A DNA stretch of 55,403 nt from Cyclobacteriaceae bacterium (GCA_020436085.1 JAGQYM010000029.1:1-55403); one strand, 5' to 3'; positions 42,771 through 52,156 are shown, counted from the stretch's first letter. The notes: generated from the sequence alone by a model not told the origin. Numbers and translations are program-made.

Positions 42771-42884
42771 ATGGCCGAACGTCAAGCTTACACCATGCGT
42801 TATTATATTGACAGCATCATTATCATTCATGACAATCGTCATTTGGTTTTTGATGAGGTAGACTTAGGTTTAGATTTACAATAA
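42771..42884 (+). CDS. Possible 37-residue small protein upstream of the universal stress gene
   Basis: ATG at 42771 opens a frame for MAERQAYTMRYYIDS, then IIIIHDNRHLVFDEVDLG, ending at TAA 42884, 10 bp before the next gene. It has a plausible small-protein composition, with a short hydrophobic core and an acidic end. It may be chance. Nothing identifies a family. Confidence 0.25.
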   Translation: MAERQAYTMRYYIDSIIIIHDNRHLVFDEVDLGLDLQ

Positions 42885-42894
42885 CACATAGCTC

Positions 42895-43725
42895 ATGAAG
42901 AATATTCTTGTTCCAACTGATTTTTCTGAGAACGCCAACACAGCTATCGAGTATGCCGCGGAGCTAGCAAGTCACACAGGCTCCAAAATTTCAGTCATTA
43001 ATATTTACACTCCTGCTGTTACAAAGTCAAATATTATTAGCCCGCTCATTCAAAAAGAGATCAGCGCAGCAGAAGAAGGTGCAAAAACAAAATTGAATGT
43101 GATCAAAACGGCTGTCACTGAGCAATTTCCTGGCGTTAGTTGTGAAACAAGCTTTGCCACAGGACCAGTGGTAACTTCAATAGAGACACTTGCACAGCAG
43201 TTGAACGCTGATATGATTGTGATGGGAACGCGAGGTGCCACTGGGATGGATAAGATTTTATTCGGAAGTAACACAGCGCATGTGATCGAGGGATCAAGTT
43301 GTCCGGTCCTTGCCATTCCAAAGGAAGTCCCATACCGAAAACCCACCAAAATTATACTGGCCACTGATTTTGCAAATGAAGAACTGGGACACATACCCAA
43401 ACTAGTAAACCTTGCCAGAGCCCTTGGAGCTGAGATATTAATGACACATATCACTACAGATCAAGAAGCTATGCAATCCGAAGAAATGCTGAAGAGAAAT
43501 TTTGCCAAACGAGTAGCCGATGCCACTGACTACACGTCTATTTCATATATGATAAAATATGAGGACGACATTGCCAGGGCACTTCAAACGGCAGTGAGTC
43601 AAGTTGATGCAGACTGGATTGCCATGCTCACACACCACAGAAATTTTTTCGAAAAAATTTATAACCCGAGTATGACTAAGGCGATGGCCTATCAGACTAA
43701 AATACCGTTGCTTGCACTCAAATAA
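42895..43725 (+). CDS. Universal stress protein, tandem UspA domains
   Basis: A 276-residue cytosolic protein with two UspA domains (about 1-145 and 150-276). The first is intact: ILVPTDFSENANTAIEYAAELA, and the nucleotide-binding GTRGATGMDKILFGSNTAHVIEGSSCPVLAIP. The second begins KIILATDFANEEL but lacks a clear G-2X-G-9X-G(S/T) signature (WIAMLTHHRNFFEKIYNPSMTKAMAYQTKIPLLAL), so only the first half is likely to bind ATP. The gene converges on cutC and overlaps it by 8 nt. Confidence 0.92.
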   Translation: MKNILVPTDFSENANTAIEYAAELASHTGSKISVINIYTPAVTKSNIISPLIQKEISAAEEGAKTKLNVIKTAVTEQFPGVSCETSFATGPVVTSIETLAQQLNADMIVMGTRGATGMDKILFGSNTAHVIEGSSCPVLAIPKEVPYRKPTKIILATDFANEELGHIPKLVNLARALGAEILMTHITTDQEAMQSEEMLKRNFAKRVADATDYTSISYMIKYEDDIARALQTAVSQVDADWIAMLTHHRNFFEKIYNPSMTKAMAYQTKIPLLALK

Positions 43726-44464
43726 CTACTGATTCCGCCAAGCTTCTAATTGAGCGAACCATTTCCGGATCGACTGTGCGAACCACATACTCAGATCCAC
43801 TACCGGAGCCCATTCCTGAAATTTTGGTATTGACGAAACTCATGTTGCTCGGCCTTACGCTGGCTGCTGAGAAGTGAATTTCATCCGCTCGCGTTGTTTC
43901 AATAAGTTGTTTTACGTTGTTAGCGCGTACTCCGGAGCCTGCCATGATCTTTATTCTGTCGCCAGCTTTACTTTTCAGCTGCCTTATCAGTTCAGCTCCT
44001 TCGATGGCTGTCGCGCATTGCCCTGAAGTAAGTATTCGATCAAACCCCACCTCAATACAGTCTTCCAGCGCCTCAAAAGGATCTCGTGTCATGTCAAATG
44101 CGCGATGACAGGTTACCTTCAGTGGCTTTGCAATTCGAATCAACTCTGCACATCTTTTTTTGTCAATTGTTCCGTCTGTATTCAGAATACCAAACACTAC
44201 ACCATCGACACTTAGTTTTTGGCACTGATACAAGTCCCGTTTCATGATATGAAATTCATAGTTGGAGTATAGAAAGTCTCCACTCCTGGGCCGAATCATC
44301 ACATAAACATCCATGCTGATATTTTGCCTTACCTGCTCGATCATGGCATGAGATGGCGTGGTGCCGCCTTCGCCAGGACTATCGCACAGCTCGATTCGAT
44401 CTGCTCCACCCTCTTGCGCCCTAAGCGCAGACTCCATATTATAAACTACCACCTCACAAATCAT
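43718..44464 (-). CDS. cutC: CutC family protein (copper homeostasis protein CutC)
   Basis: A 248-residue TIM-barrel protein. The N-terminus MICEVVVYNMESALRAQEGGADRIELCDSPGEGGTTPSHAMIEQV is highly characteristic, followed by VYVMIRPRSGDFLYSNYEF, VTCHRAFDMTRDP and RILTSGQCATAIEGAELI. CutC is named for copper tolerance in E. coli, but its biochemical role remains unclear. It overlaps the upstream glycosylasparaginase gene by 11 nt, so the two are co-transcribed. Its stop overlaps the end of the convergent universal stress gene. Confidence 0.94.
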   Translation of the reverse strand: MICEVVVYNMESALRAQEGGADRIELCDSPGEGGTTPSHAMIEQVRQNISMDVYVMIRPRSGDFLYSNYEFHIMKRDLYQCQKLSVDGVVFGILNTDGTIDKKRCAELIRIAKPLKVTCHRAFDMTRDPFEALEDCIEVGFDRILTSGQCATAIEGAELIRQLKSKAGDRIKIMAGSGVRANNVKQLIETTRADEIHFSAASVRPSNMSFVNTKISGMGSGSGSEYVVRTVDPEMVRSIRSLAESVVI

Positions 44465-45431
44465 AGTGGCTAGCTGAGTCGAGTAGTTCGTTGTCTATAT
44501 TATTTGATTTCACCGCATACGTGAAACCCATCTGGAGTGCGTAAGCTCCGTATTCACCTTGCTTGCTGATCGCTAGAAATCCTACCTGAATATCTTTTGA
44601 CTTCTCACCATATCTTTTCACGATTCGGCCAACCGCTTCTTTACACGCTTGCTGTGGCGAACGCCCCTGGCGCATCAACTCCACTACAAGATGTGAACCC
44701 ACCATCTTTATTACTTCTTCACCGACTCCAGTCGAAGTTGCAGCTCCTATTTCGTTATCAACATATAGACCAGCCCCGATTATTGGTGAGTCACCCACTC
44801 GTCCCCGAAGTTTATAAGCCATGCCGCTGGTGGTGCACGCTCCAGATAAATTGCCCTCGGCATCCATTGCAACCATACCAATGGTATCATGATTTTCAAT
44901 ATTGGCAACTGGTTTATACTCCGATGTCTTTAACCATTCTTTCCACGCGGCTTCCGATTCAGGTGTAAGCAAGTTTTGTTTTTCAAATCCTTGTTCCAAC
45001 GCAAATTGAAGAGCACCTTCTCCCACCAACATCACATGCTGTGTCTCCTCCATTACTTTCCTCGCGACCGAAATGGGGTGAACGATGTGTTCCAAACAAG
45101 CCACGGCCCCACAGTTGGCATGCTCATCCATAATGCATGCATCCAGTGTCACCCTTCCTTCACGATCGGGCAAACCACCGAGCCCAACACTACTTTCAGT
45201 TGGGTCACCTTCGGGAACTTGAACTCCTTTTTCAACCGCATCCAGTGCTCTGCCACCTGTTGATAAAATCTTCCATGCTTCGCTATTAGCTGCAACTCCA
45301 AAATTCCACGTTGACACCACGATGGGCCGAACTGCCTCCTTCTTTTCCTCAGTAGCACAAGATGGTACCAATGGCATCGACAGAGCAGCCGCACCGTATC
45401 CGATAAACTTTCGTCTGGTTGTTTTATTCAT
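44454..45431 (-). CDS. N4-(beta-N-acetylglucosaminyl)-L-asparaginase (glycosylasparaginase)
   Basis: An N-terminal-nucleophile hydrolase of 325 residues that splits the GlcNAc-Asn linkage of N-glycopeptides. The precursor self-cleaves before Thr183 in NHDTIGMVAMD, which becomes the nucleophile; substrate-binding RVGDSPIIGAGLYVDNEIGAATSTGVGEE follows. The N-terminus carries a Tat-like signal (TTRRKFIGYGAAALSMPLVPSC), with a possible lipobox Cys, so it is exported folded. It could take part in glycoprotein degradation; no endoglycosidase gene is adjacent. It lies between the NlpC/P60 gene and cutC on the same strand. Confidence 0.93.
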   Translation of the reverse strand: MNKTTRRKFIGYGAAALSMPLVPSCATEEKKEAVRPIVVSTWNFGVAANSEAWKILSTGGRALDAVEKGVQVPEGDPTESSVGLGGLPDREGRVTLDACIMDEHANCGAVACLEHIVHPISVARKVMEETQHVMLVGEGALQFALEQGFEKQNLLTPESEAAWKEWLKTSEYKPVANIENHDTIGMVAMDAEGNLSGACTTSGMAYKLRGRVGDSPIIGAGLYVDNEIGAATSTGVGEEVIKMVGSHLVVELMRQGRSPQQACKEAVGRIVKRYGEKSKDIQVGFLAISKQGEYGAYALQMGFTYAVKSNNIDNELLDSASHYDL

Positions 45432-45442
45432 CTTAGTAATGT

Positions 45443-45952
45443 CTAATCAATAATTCTCCGGGCAAATCGAAAGCGCTTCAGATAATAATCAGTGTAAAGG
45501 TTGGTCTCAATCACTCCAACGCTGGAGGAAGCATGAATAAACTTAACACTCTCCTTTCCTTTCACATCCGTAACAAGGCCAACGTGTGTGATTTGCCTCC
45601 TCTTCTTTCCGGTAGCAAAAAATACGAGGTCTCCTTCTCTCAGTTCTTTAATTTTAATTTTCTCGCCCATTAAAGCCTGATCTGCAGATTCGCGCGGCAG
45701 AGAGATATCAATAGCTCGGAAAGAATTGATGAGTAAACCGGAACAGTCCATTCCTGAGCGTGTCGTCCCTCCCCATTTGTAAGGTGTACCAATAAATGTT
45801 CTCGCAGTGCCTATGACGGTATCGACCTGTTTTTCCCTGAGCTTGGCTTTGCGTGACGCAGCGCAACCGGTTGCGATTAAAAAAATGAGAAAGAGAACCC
45901 AGGCTCGATAAAAACAGAATTGAGTAATTTTGAAGCCCGATAGGAAATGCAC
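45443..45952 (-). CDS. NlpC/P60 (C40) peptidase lipoprotein
   Basis: A 169-residue cell-wall cysteine peptidase that cuts peptidoglycan stem peptides. It has a lipoprotein signal ([12 protein letters not shown], Cys30). The catalytic Cys70 is in [14 protein letters not shown], the His in [10 protein letters not shown], and the third polar residue, His, in FIHASSSVG. The [12 protein letters not shown] region before the catalytic His is usual. The length fits a single-domain enzyme with no SH3 targeting domain. It is 11 bp upstream of the glycosylasparaginase gene and divergent from glcD. Confidence 0.93.
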   Translation of the reverse strand: MHFLSGFKITQFCFYRAWVLFLIFLIATGCAASRKAKLREKQVDTVIGTARTFIGTPYKWGGTTRSGMDCSGLLINSFRAIDISLPRESADQALMGEKIKIKELREGDLVFFATGKKRRQITHVGLVTDVKGKESVKFIHASSSVGVIETNLYTDYYLKRFRFARRIID

Positions 45953-45972
45953 GACTTAAAGATACAAATTTG

Positions 45973-47412
45973 ATGGCTTACGAGAACGAAACAGTGACAT
46001 TAGATTCAACCATTTCATCAAACATCATAGAAGCAATTGAAGCCATTGTCGGCAAAGAAAATGTGCTGGCCGAGGAATCGATTTTAATTGAATATGGCCA
46101 TGACAAAACGGAGGATTTGGTTTTTCTTCCCGATCTGGTTGTAAAGCCTGGCAATACGGCTGAAGTAAGCGAAGTACTAAAAATCTGCAACCAGCATAAA
46201 ATATTTGTGACACCACGCGGAGCAGGAACAGGATTGGCCGGTGGTGCACTGCCTGTGCAAAAAGGTATCATCCTCTCAATGGAAAGATTTAATAAGATCA
46301 TCAACATTGACGAGTTAAATCTCCAGGCAACAGTAGAGCCGGGTGTCATTACCGAAATATTTCAAAACGCTGTTAAAGAAAAGGGGCTATTCTATCCTCC
46401 TGATCCTTCCAGCAAGGGCTCATGCTATTTAGGTGGAAACCTTGCCAACAATTCTGGCGGACCGAAAGCAGTGAAGTATGGCGTAACACGTGACTACGTC
46501 ATCAACATGGAAGTGGTGCTGCCTACCGGAGAAGTGATATGGACTGGCGCTAATGTGATGAAAAATTCTACCGGCTACAATCTCACGCAATTAATGTGTG
46601 GAAGTGAAGGAACCCTTGGCATCATTACCAAGATTGTTTTCAAGCTTAGAGGTTACCCACAAAAAAATATTCTACTTCTGATCCCCTTCACCACAAATGA
46701 AGAGGCCTGCAGGGCCATTGCCGCAATTTTTGTGGAAGGCATTCAACCCTCAGGTGTGGAATTTTTTGAGAGAGAAGCGGGAATCAAAACCATAGATTAT
46801 TGTGAACAAGTATTGAATAGTCCAGTGACCACACAACTTCCGGAAGACATGGGTGCTTATCTGTTGTGCGAACTGGATGGCAACGATGAAGAATTGCTGA
46901 TGCGTGATGCTGAGAAAGTGATGAAAGTTGCAGAACGATTCTCCATTGGTGAAGTATTGTTCGCTGATAGTGCTGCACAGAAAGAAGAGTTATGGAAAGT
47001 GCGTAAGAATATTTCTCCAGCTGTCAACTGGAAAACAGTCACTAAATCAGACGATGTTGTTGTGCCACGCTCCAATCTCCCCAAACTCGTTACGGGTATT
47101 AAAGAAATAGGAAAGCAGTACGGTTTCAATACCGTGTGTTTTGGTCACCTGGGTGACGGTAATCTACACATCAATTTCTTACGCGAAGGACTTACAGATC
47201 ATGAGTGGGAAACGAAAATTCCAGAAGGAATTGGAGAGGTCTTTAAACTCGTGGTGAAGTTGGGCGGAACGCTTTCTGGTGAGCATGGTGTTGGCATCAC
47301 AAAACGACCTTATATGAACATTGCAATGAGCGAGATCAACCTCAACCTCATGAGGGGCATCAAAAACGTATTCGACCCAAATGGCATTCTTAATCCTGGA
47401 AAAATATTTTAA
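45973..47412 (+). CDS. FAD-linked oxidase, glycolate/D-lactate dehydrogenase GlcD type
   Basis: A 479-residue flavoprotein that oxidises a 2-hydroxy acid such as glycolate or D-lactate. The start is ATG 45973 (MAYENETVTLDST). The FAD-binding PCMH domain is at about 40-215 (VVKPGNTAEVSEVLKICNQHKIFVTPRGAGTGLAGGAL, then YPPDPSSKGSCYLGGNLANNSGGPKAVKYG). The C-terminal FAD-oxidase domain has CFGHLGDGNLHINFLR and GTLSGEHGVGITKRPYM. The iron-sulfur partner GlcF is not encoded here. It heads a same-strand group with the DUF1080, asnB and DUF4260 genes. Confidence 0.93.
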   Translation: MAYENETVTLDSTISSNIIEAIEAIVGKENVLAEESILIEYGHDKTEDLVFLPDLVVKPGNTAEVSEVLKICNQHKIFVTPRGAGTGLAGGALPVQKGIILSMERFNKIINIDELNLQATVEPGVITEIFQNAVKEKGLFYPPDPSSKGSCYLGGNLANNSGGPKAVKYGVTRDYVINMEVVLPTGEVIWTGANVMKNSTGYNLTQLMCGSEGTLGIITKIVFKLRGYPQKNILLLIPFTTNEEACRAIAAIFVEGIQPSGVEFFEREAGIKTIDYCEQVLNSPVTTQLPEDMGAYLLCELDGNDEELLMRDAEKVMKVAERFSIGEVLFADSAAQKEELWKVRKNISPAVNWKTVTKSDDVVVPRSNLPKLVTGIKEIGKQYGFNTVCFGHLGDGNLHINFLREGLTDHEWETKIPEGIGEVFKLVVKLGGTLSGEHGVGITKRPYMNIAMSEINLNLMRGIKNVFDPNGILNPGKIF

Positions 47413-47415
47413 GTC

Positions 47416-48138
47416 ATGAAGTTCCTATTTCCACTCACTCTGCTTTTGATTTGGTCTTGTCAAACTAAACCTAAAGAAGATGCTGTCCAGGAGTCATCAA
47501 CAGCAGCTACATTAACTCCAGACCAAGTTGCCGAGGGTTGGAAACTCTTGTTTGATGGACAAAGTCTGATTGGGTGGAGAACATATCAAAACCAACCAAA
47601 CAACAGTTGGCGCGTAGAAAACGGAACTCTCCATTGCCTGTCTTTCGATTCGGCTGAGCAACGCGCTGATTTGGTGACGATCGATCAATACGAAAACTTC
47701 GAACTACAGTTTGACTGGAAGATCGGATACCAGGGCAATAGCGGAGTCATGTTCAGGGTTTCAGAAGAGTTTGATCAACCTTACCTGACGGGTCCGGAAT
47801 ATCAACTGCTGGATGATGTTGGCTATCCAGGCGAATCAAAGGACGTCAATAAGACCGGAGCCAATTTCGATATGCAAGCACCTGAATCAAAAGCCGCTAA
47901 GGCACAAGGTGAGTGGAACACCTCGCGCTTGCTGGTAAATGGAAATCATGTAGAACACTGGCTCAACGGAGTAAAAGTTCTAAGCTACGATATCGGATCA
48001 GAGGAATGGCAACAACAAAAAGCCAACTGCAAGTGGAAAGATGTCGACTCTTACGGCTCGAATACAGTTGGTCACATCGACCTGCAAGATCACTCGATGG
48101 AAGCATGGTTTAGAAACATCATGCTCAGGACCCTGTAG
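47416..48138 (+). CDS. DUF1080 (3-keto-disaccharide hydrolase-type) lipoprotein
   Basis: A 240-residue exported lipoprotein (MKFLFPLTLLLIWSC, Cys15). The DUF1080 jelly-roll domain spans about 35-240: GWKLLFDGQSLIGWRTYQ, WRVENGTLHC, FELQFDWKIGYQGNSGVMFRVSE, GPEYQLLDD, and a C-terminal GHIDLQDHSMEAWFRNIMLR. Members include 3-keto-glucoside hydrolases. It begins 3 bp after the glcD-type gene and so is co-transcribed with it. Substrate unknown. Confidence 0.92.
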   Translation: MKFLFPLTLLLIWSCQTKPKEDAVQESSTAATLTPDQVAEGWKLLFDGQSLIGWRTYQNQPNNSWRVENGTLHCLSFDSAEQRADLVTIDQYENFELQFDWKIGYQGNSGVMFRVSEEFDQPYLTGPEYQLLDDVGYPGESKDVNKTGANFDMQAPESKAAKAQGEWNTSRLLVNGNHVEHWLNGVKVLSYDIGSEEWQQQKANCKWKDVDSYGSNTVGHIDLQDHSMEAWFRNIMLRTL

Positions 48139-48187
48139 CACCTCTGCCCTAGCAGATTTTCTTTTTGAATTTTCTACATTGCACACC

Positions 48188-50086
48188 ATGTGTGGCATCA
48201 CAGGCATTTTTGCTTTCAATCTGGTCGGCAAATTCAACATGATCAATGTGACGGCCGCCACCATGGCTCTGGCAAAACGCGGTCCTGATTTTCAAGACAT
48301 TTATACAGATAGTTGGGTAGGATTAGGTCATCGAAGACTTTCTATCATTGACACCAGTCAGGCTGGCCATCAGCCCATGTGGGATGATGGCAAAAGGTTT
48401 TGCATAATCTTTAATGGAGAGATTTTCAACTATCGGGAACTGCGGGAAGAACTTAAACAACGTGGCATAAGCTTTCGATCCGACTCAGATACGGAGGTCT
48501 TGCTCCAACTCTTTATTCTTGAAAAAGAGAATTGTTTGCAGAGATTGAACGGCTTCTTTGCCTTTTGCATTTATGACCTGCAGGAACAGAGTCTCTTTCT
48601 GGCGCGAGATCGATATGGCATAAAGCCACTTCTCTTTTTGATGGACGAGGACAAATTCATCTTCGGCTCTGAGATGAAGGCGTTGATACATTATGGCATA
48701 GAAAAAAAGATCGACTATGCTTCTCTCCATGCCTACCTCCAACTGAACTACATTCCCGGGCCGGATTCTATTTTCGTCACCGTTAAAAAACTGCAGCCGG
48801 GACATTACCTAAAAGTACAAAGAGGAAAACTTGATCAACAACGATTCTACACCCTTCCAACTAACGGAGATTCAACACCTCTGACCTACGAATCAGCAAA
48901 GGATAAATTCAAAACACTTCTGGAAGAATCGGTCAAAAAACGTTTGGTTGCAGATGTTCCGCTTGGATCGTTTTTGAGTGGAGGTCTTGACTCTTCTATT
49001 GTCGCTGGCCTGGCAGCCAGGCACAAACCAGATATTCATACTTTCAGTATTGGCTATAAGGACGAACCGTTCTTTGATGAAACTGACTATGCGAAGCTTG
49101 TAGTCAAGCATTTCAACACAAGCCACACCGTATTCTCATTGAGCAATGATGACCTTTACAGTCATCTTCATTCCATTCTTGATTACATCGATGAGCCTTT
49201 CGCTGATTCTTCTGCGATAGCCGTTTACATTTTGAGTCGCGAGACGCGTAAACATGCAACGGTAGCGTTGTCGGGTGATGGCGCTGATGAGCTATTGGCA
49301 GGGTACAATAAACACGAGGCCGCCTTCCTCATGCTCAATGCAGGTTGGAAAGAAAAAGCTGTAACAAGTCTTGGCGGTCTGTGGAGCGCACTGCCAAAGT
49401 CACGTAACTCAACGCTCTTCAATAAATTCAGGCAACTGGATCGATTTGCGAGAGCGATGAAGCTAAGTCCGACTGACCGCTACTGGCAGTTGGCCACTTT
49501 TGCAAGTGACGCTGAGAGTCGAGATCTTCTTTCACCAAAATCTAAAGAGCAACTTGATGACCAGTTGTTCCAAAACAGGAAGCGGGGCTGGCTCAGTGAA
49601 ATTAGAAATGCAGACTCGATCAATGCATTCCTTCGTAATGACCTCCACCTGGTATTGACAAACGATATGCTGACTAAGGTTGACTTAATGTCAATGGCCA
49701 ATGGTCTGGAAGTACGCGTGCCTTTCCTTGATTATGAATTGGTAAATTTTGTAACAAACCTACCTGAGGAATTTAAGATCAACCGCCAGTTACGAAAGCG
49801 AATAGCCCAGGATGCATTCAAGGAAACGCTACCTGCAAAACTGTACAATCGTCCGAAGAAAGGGTTTGAAGTCCCATTACTGAAATGGTTCAGAACAGAA
49901 ATGAAGTCATTGATCAACGATGACTTGCTTTCGCAAAGGAGAATTGAAGAGCAAGGAATATTTAACTATCAGTCAGTAAATGCGCTCAAGAAGCAACTTT
50001 TTTCCGGAAACCCCGGGGACGTTCACGCAAGAATATGGGCACTCATTGTTTTTCAATGGTGGCATAAAAAGACAATAAGCAGTTAA
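48188..50086 (+). CDS. asnB: Asparagine synthase (glutamine-hydrolysing)
   Basis: AsnB makes asparagine from aspartate, glutamine and ATP. The start is ATG 48188 because Cys2 (MCGITGIFAF) must be the N-terminal nucleophile of the class II glutaminase; upstream in-frame codons belong to the overlapping DUF1080 region. The protein has 632 residues. The glutaminase domain (2-200) shows LAKRGPDFQDIY, RRLSIIDTSQAGHQPM and FNGEIFNYRELREELK. The synthetase domain has the pyrophosphate loop PLGSFLSGGLDSSIVAGLA and SGDGADELLAGYNKHEA. Its length fits the amidotransferase type often used in surface polysaccharide loci, so the acceptor may not be free aspartate. Confidence 0.94.
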   Translation: MCGITGIFAFNLVGKFNMINVTAATMALAKRGPDFQDIYTDSWVGLGHRRLSIIDTSQAGHQPMWDDGKRFCIIFNGEIFNYRELREELKQRGISFRSDSDTEVLLQLFILEKENCLQRLNGFFAFCIYDLQEQSLFLARDRYGIKPLLFLMDEDKFIFGSEMKALIHYGIEKKIDYASLHAYLQLNYIPGPDSIFVTVKKLQPGHYLKVQRGKLDQQRFYTLPTNGDSTPLTYESAKDKFKTLLEESVKKRLVADVPLGSFLSGGLDSSIVAGLAARHKPDIHTFSIGYKDEPFFDETDYAKLVVKHFNTSHTVFSLSNDDLYSHLHSILDYIDEPFADSSAIAVYILSRETRKHATVALSGDGADELLAGYNKHEAAFLMLNAGWKEKAVTSLGGLWSALPKSRNSTLFNKFRQLDRFARAMKLSPTDRYWQLATFASDAESRDLLSPKSKEQLDDQLFQNRKRGWLSEIRNADSINAFLRNDLHLVLTNDMLTKVDLMSMANGLEVRVPFLDYELVNFVTNLPEEFKINRQLRKRIAQDAFKETLPAKLYNRPKKGFEVPLLKWFRTEMKSLINDDLLSQRRIEEQGIFNYQSVNALKKQLFSGNPGDVHARIWALIVFQWWHKKTISS

Positions 50087-50129
50087 GGTGATTTAACAAT
50101 TTTCAGACGCAGGTCGTCATCGCATTCTT

Positions 50130-50492
50130 ATGAAAAATATTTTAAAACTGGAGGAAGTCGCTATGCTTGGTCTGGCCATCTACCTCAATTCCTTTCTTCC
50201 ATTTCCAACCTGGGTATTCTGGGCTCTCTTTCTCGCACCAGACATTGGCATGTTGGGATACATGGTGAATCCGAAAGTTGGTGCGATCACGTACAACCTG
50301 TTCCATCACAAGGGAATCGCCATCGCGTGTTATCTGGCCGGATATTTTTTAGTCGTTCATGAACTCACGTTAGTCGGAGTGATTTTGCTCGGACATAGTT
50401 CTTTCGATCGAATATTGGGATATGGCTTAAAGTTCAGTGACAGTTTCCAACATACGCACATAGGTATGATTGGAAAGAATGCTCAGTCCTAG
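50130..50492 (+). CDS. DUF4260 family membrane protein
   Basis: A 120-residue inner-membrane protein with about three hydrophobic segments. The pattern LEEVAMLGLAIYLNSFLPFPTWVFWALFLAPDIGMLGYMVNPKVGAITYNLFHHKGIA and the terminal GYGLKFSDSFQHTHIG define DUF4260. Conserved His and Asp residues (FHHKG, LAPDIGM, HTHIG) could bind a metal, but the function is unknown. It is 43 bp after asnB and ends 2 bp from the glnS stop. Confidence 0.9.
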   Translation: MKNILKLEEVAMLGLAIYLNSFLPFPTWVFWALFLAPDIGMLGYMVNPKVGAITYNLFHHKGIAIACYLAGYFLVVHELTLVGVILLGHSSFDRILGYGLKFSDSFQHTHIGMIGKNAQS

Positions 50493-50494
50493 CC

Positions 50495-52156
50495 TTATCC
50501 CTTTTTCTGTTCCTTCGCCCACATATCGCGCAGCGTGACTGTACGATTGAATACCAGTTTGTCGGGTGTTGATTCCTTGTCAAGACAGAAATAGCCGGTA
50601 CGCATAAACTGAAAGCGATCGTCAGCCTTGGCATTTCTAAATTCCGGTTCAACCCAAGCCTTTTGGATTTTTAGTGACTCCGAATTCAAATGATTTTTAA
50701 AATCATCTTCTATCGCTCCCATATCCTCGGTATTGAAAAGTCTGTCATACAACCGAACCTCAGCCTCCACCGCATGGGCAACACTTACCCAGTGTATTAC
50801 ACCTTTCACACTCAGTCCTGAAGTATCGGATCCGCTTTTGCTCTCTGGAAAGTAAACGCAACGCAGTTCCGTTACACGACCATCGCTATCTTTAATTACT
50901 TCCTCACATTTAATTATATAGGCACTTTTCAATCTTACCATTCCACCAAGAGAAAGCCTGAAATATTTCTTGGGTGGATTCTCCATAAAATCATCCCGCT
51001 CGATGTAAAGTGCATTTCCAAAAGGAATCTCTCTTGATCCCGTTGATTCGTCCTCCGGATTGTTCTCACTTGGAAGTTGCTCAGTCTTACCTTCAGGGTA
51101 ATTTGTAATCACTACTTTAATAGGATCCATCACCACCATTCGTCTCAAGGCAATTTTGTTGAGGTGATCGCGACCGCAAAACTCCAGCAAACCAAAGTCG
51201 ATCATATTATCTCGTTTGGCCACGCCAATACGTTCACAGAAGTCACGTATACTTTCAGGAGTAAAGCCACGTCTGCGAATACCGCTGATCGTTGGCATTC
51301 TGGGGTCATCCCAACCACTTACAATCTTTTCATTCACCAATTGCAAAAGTTTGCGCTTGCTCATCATGGTATATGTCATGTTGAGCCGGGCAAATTCATA
51401 TTGCCGGGAAGGAAATATCTCAAGACTGTTAATCAACCAATCATACAATTCGCGGTGCGGCACGAACTCTAGTGTACAAATACTGTGGGTTACTCCCTCA
51501 ATCGAGTCACTCTGTCCATGGGCAAAATCGTACATGGGATAGACACACCATTTATCTCCGGTGCGATGGTGATGAGCATGCTTGATTCGGTAAAGTACAG
51601 GATCTCGCATCAACATGTTGGTATGCGCCATGTCGATCTTTGCTCTCAGTACTTTTGAACCATCTTTGTACTTCCCGTCCTTCATTTCAGAAAACAACTG
51701 CAAGTTCTCTTCAACGCTTCGATCACGAAAGGGGCCGTTAACCCCTGGCTTAGTGGGCGTTCCTTTTTGCTCCGCGATCTGATCGCTTGTACTGTCATCC
51801 ACATAGGCAAGACCCTTCTCTATTAGCCTTACTGCAAATTCGAATAGTTGATCAAAATAGTCAGAGGCATAGCGTTCATTGGCCCACTCAAAACCCAGCC
51901 AGCGAACATCGTATTTGATGCTGTCCACATATTCTGTCTCCTCCGTGACCGGATTGGTGTCATCGAAACGGAGATTGGTACTTCCATTGAAATCTTTGGC
52001 TAGCCCAAAGTTGAGGCAAATGCTCTTAGCATGACCAATGTGCAAATAGCCATTAGGCTCCGGAGGAAACCGTGTGATAATCTCCTGGTATTTACCAGCC
52101 TTCAGATCACGGTCAACGATCTCTTCTAAAAAATTAGGCCCTTTTTCCTCCGCCAT
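50495..52156 (-). CDS. glnS: Glutaminyl-tRNA synthetase
   Basis: A class I aminoacyl-tRNA synthetase that charges tRNA-Gln. The 553-residue length is normal. The ATP-binding motif is HIGH (39-42) in RFPPEPNGYLHIGHAKSICLNFG, and the second is MMSKRKL (KMSKS-type). LRFDDTNPVTEETEYVDSI and RRRGFTPESIRDFCERIGVAKRDN are GlnRS signatures. The C-terminal anticodon-binding beta-barrels are complete. Having GlnRS means glutaminyl-tRNA need not be made by the GatCAB route. Confidence 0.97.
   Translation of the reverse strand: MAEEKGPNFLEEIVDRDLKAGKYQEIITRFPPEPNGYLHIGHAKSICLNFGLAKDFNGSTNLRFDDTNPVTEETEYVDSIKYDVRWLGFEWANERYASDYFDQLFEFAVRLIEKGLAYVDDSTSDQIAEQKGTPTKPGVNGPFRDRSVEENLQLFSEMKDGKYKDGSKVLRAKIDMAHTNMLMRDPVLYRIKHAHHHRTGDKWCVYPMYDFAHGQSDSIEGVTHSICTLEFVPHRELYDWLINSLEIFPSRQYEFARLNMTYTMMSKRKLLQLVNEKIVSGWDDPRMPTISGIRRRGFTPESIRDFCERIGVAKRDNMIDFGLLEFCGRDHLNKIALRRMVVMDPIKVVITNYPEGKTEQLPSENNPEDESTGSREIPFGNALYIERDDFMENPPKKYFRLSLGGMVRLKSAYIIKCEEVIKDSDGRVTELRCVYFPESKSGSDTSGLSVKGVIHWVSVAHAVEAEVRLYDRLFNTEDMGAIEDDFKNHLNSESLKIQKAWVEPEFRNAKADDRFQFMRTGYFCLDKESTPDKLVFNRTVTLRDMWAKEQKKG

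Noticed and set aside
42667-42861. 64-residue open frame on the plus strand
   Set aside because: It begins inside tRNA-Ala and crosses the tRNA promoter; no family resemblance.
48041-48187. N-terminal extension of asnB into the DUF1080 gene
   Set aside because: AsnB needs Cys2 as its nucleophile, so MCGITGI at 48188 is the start.
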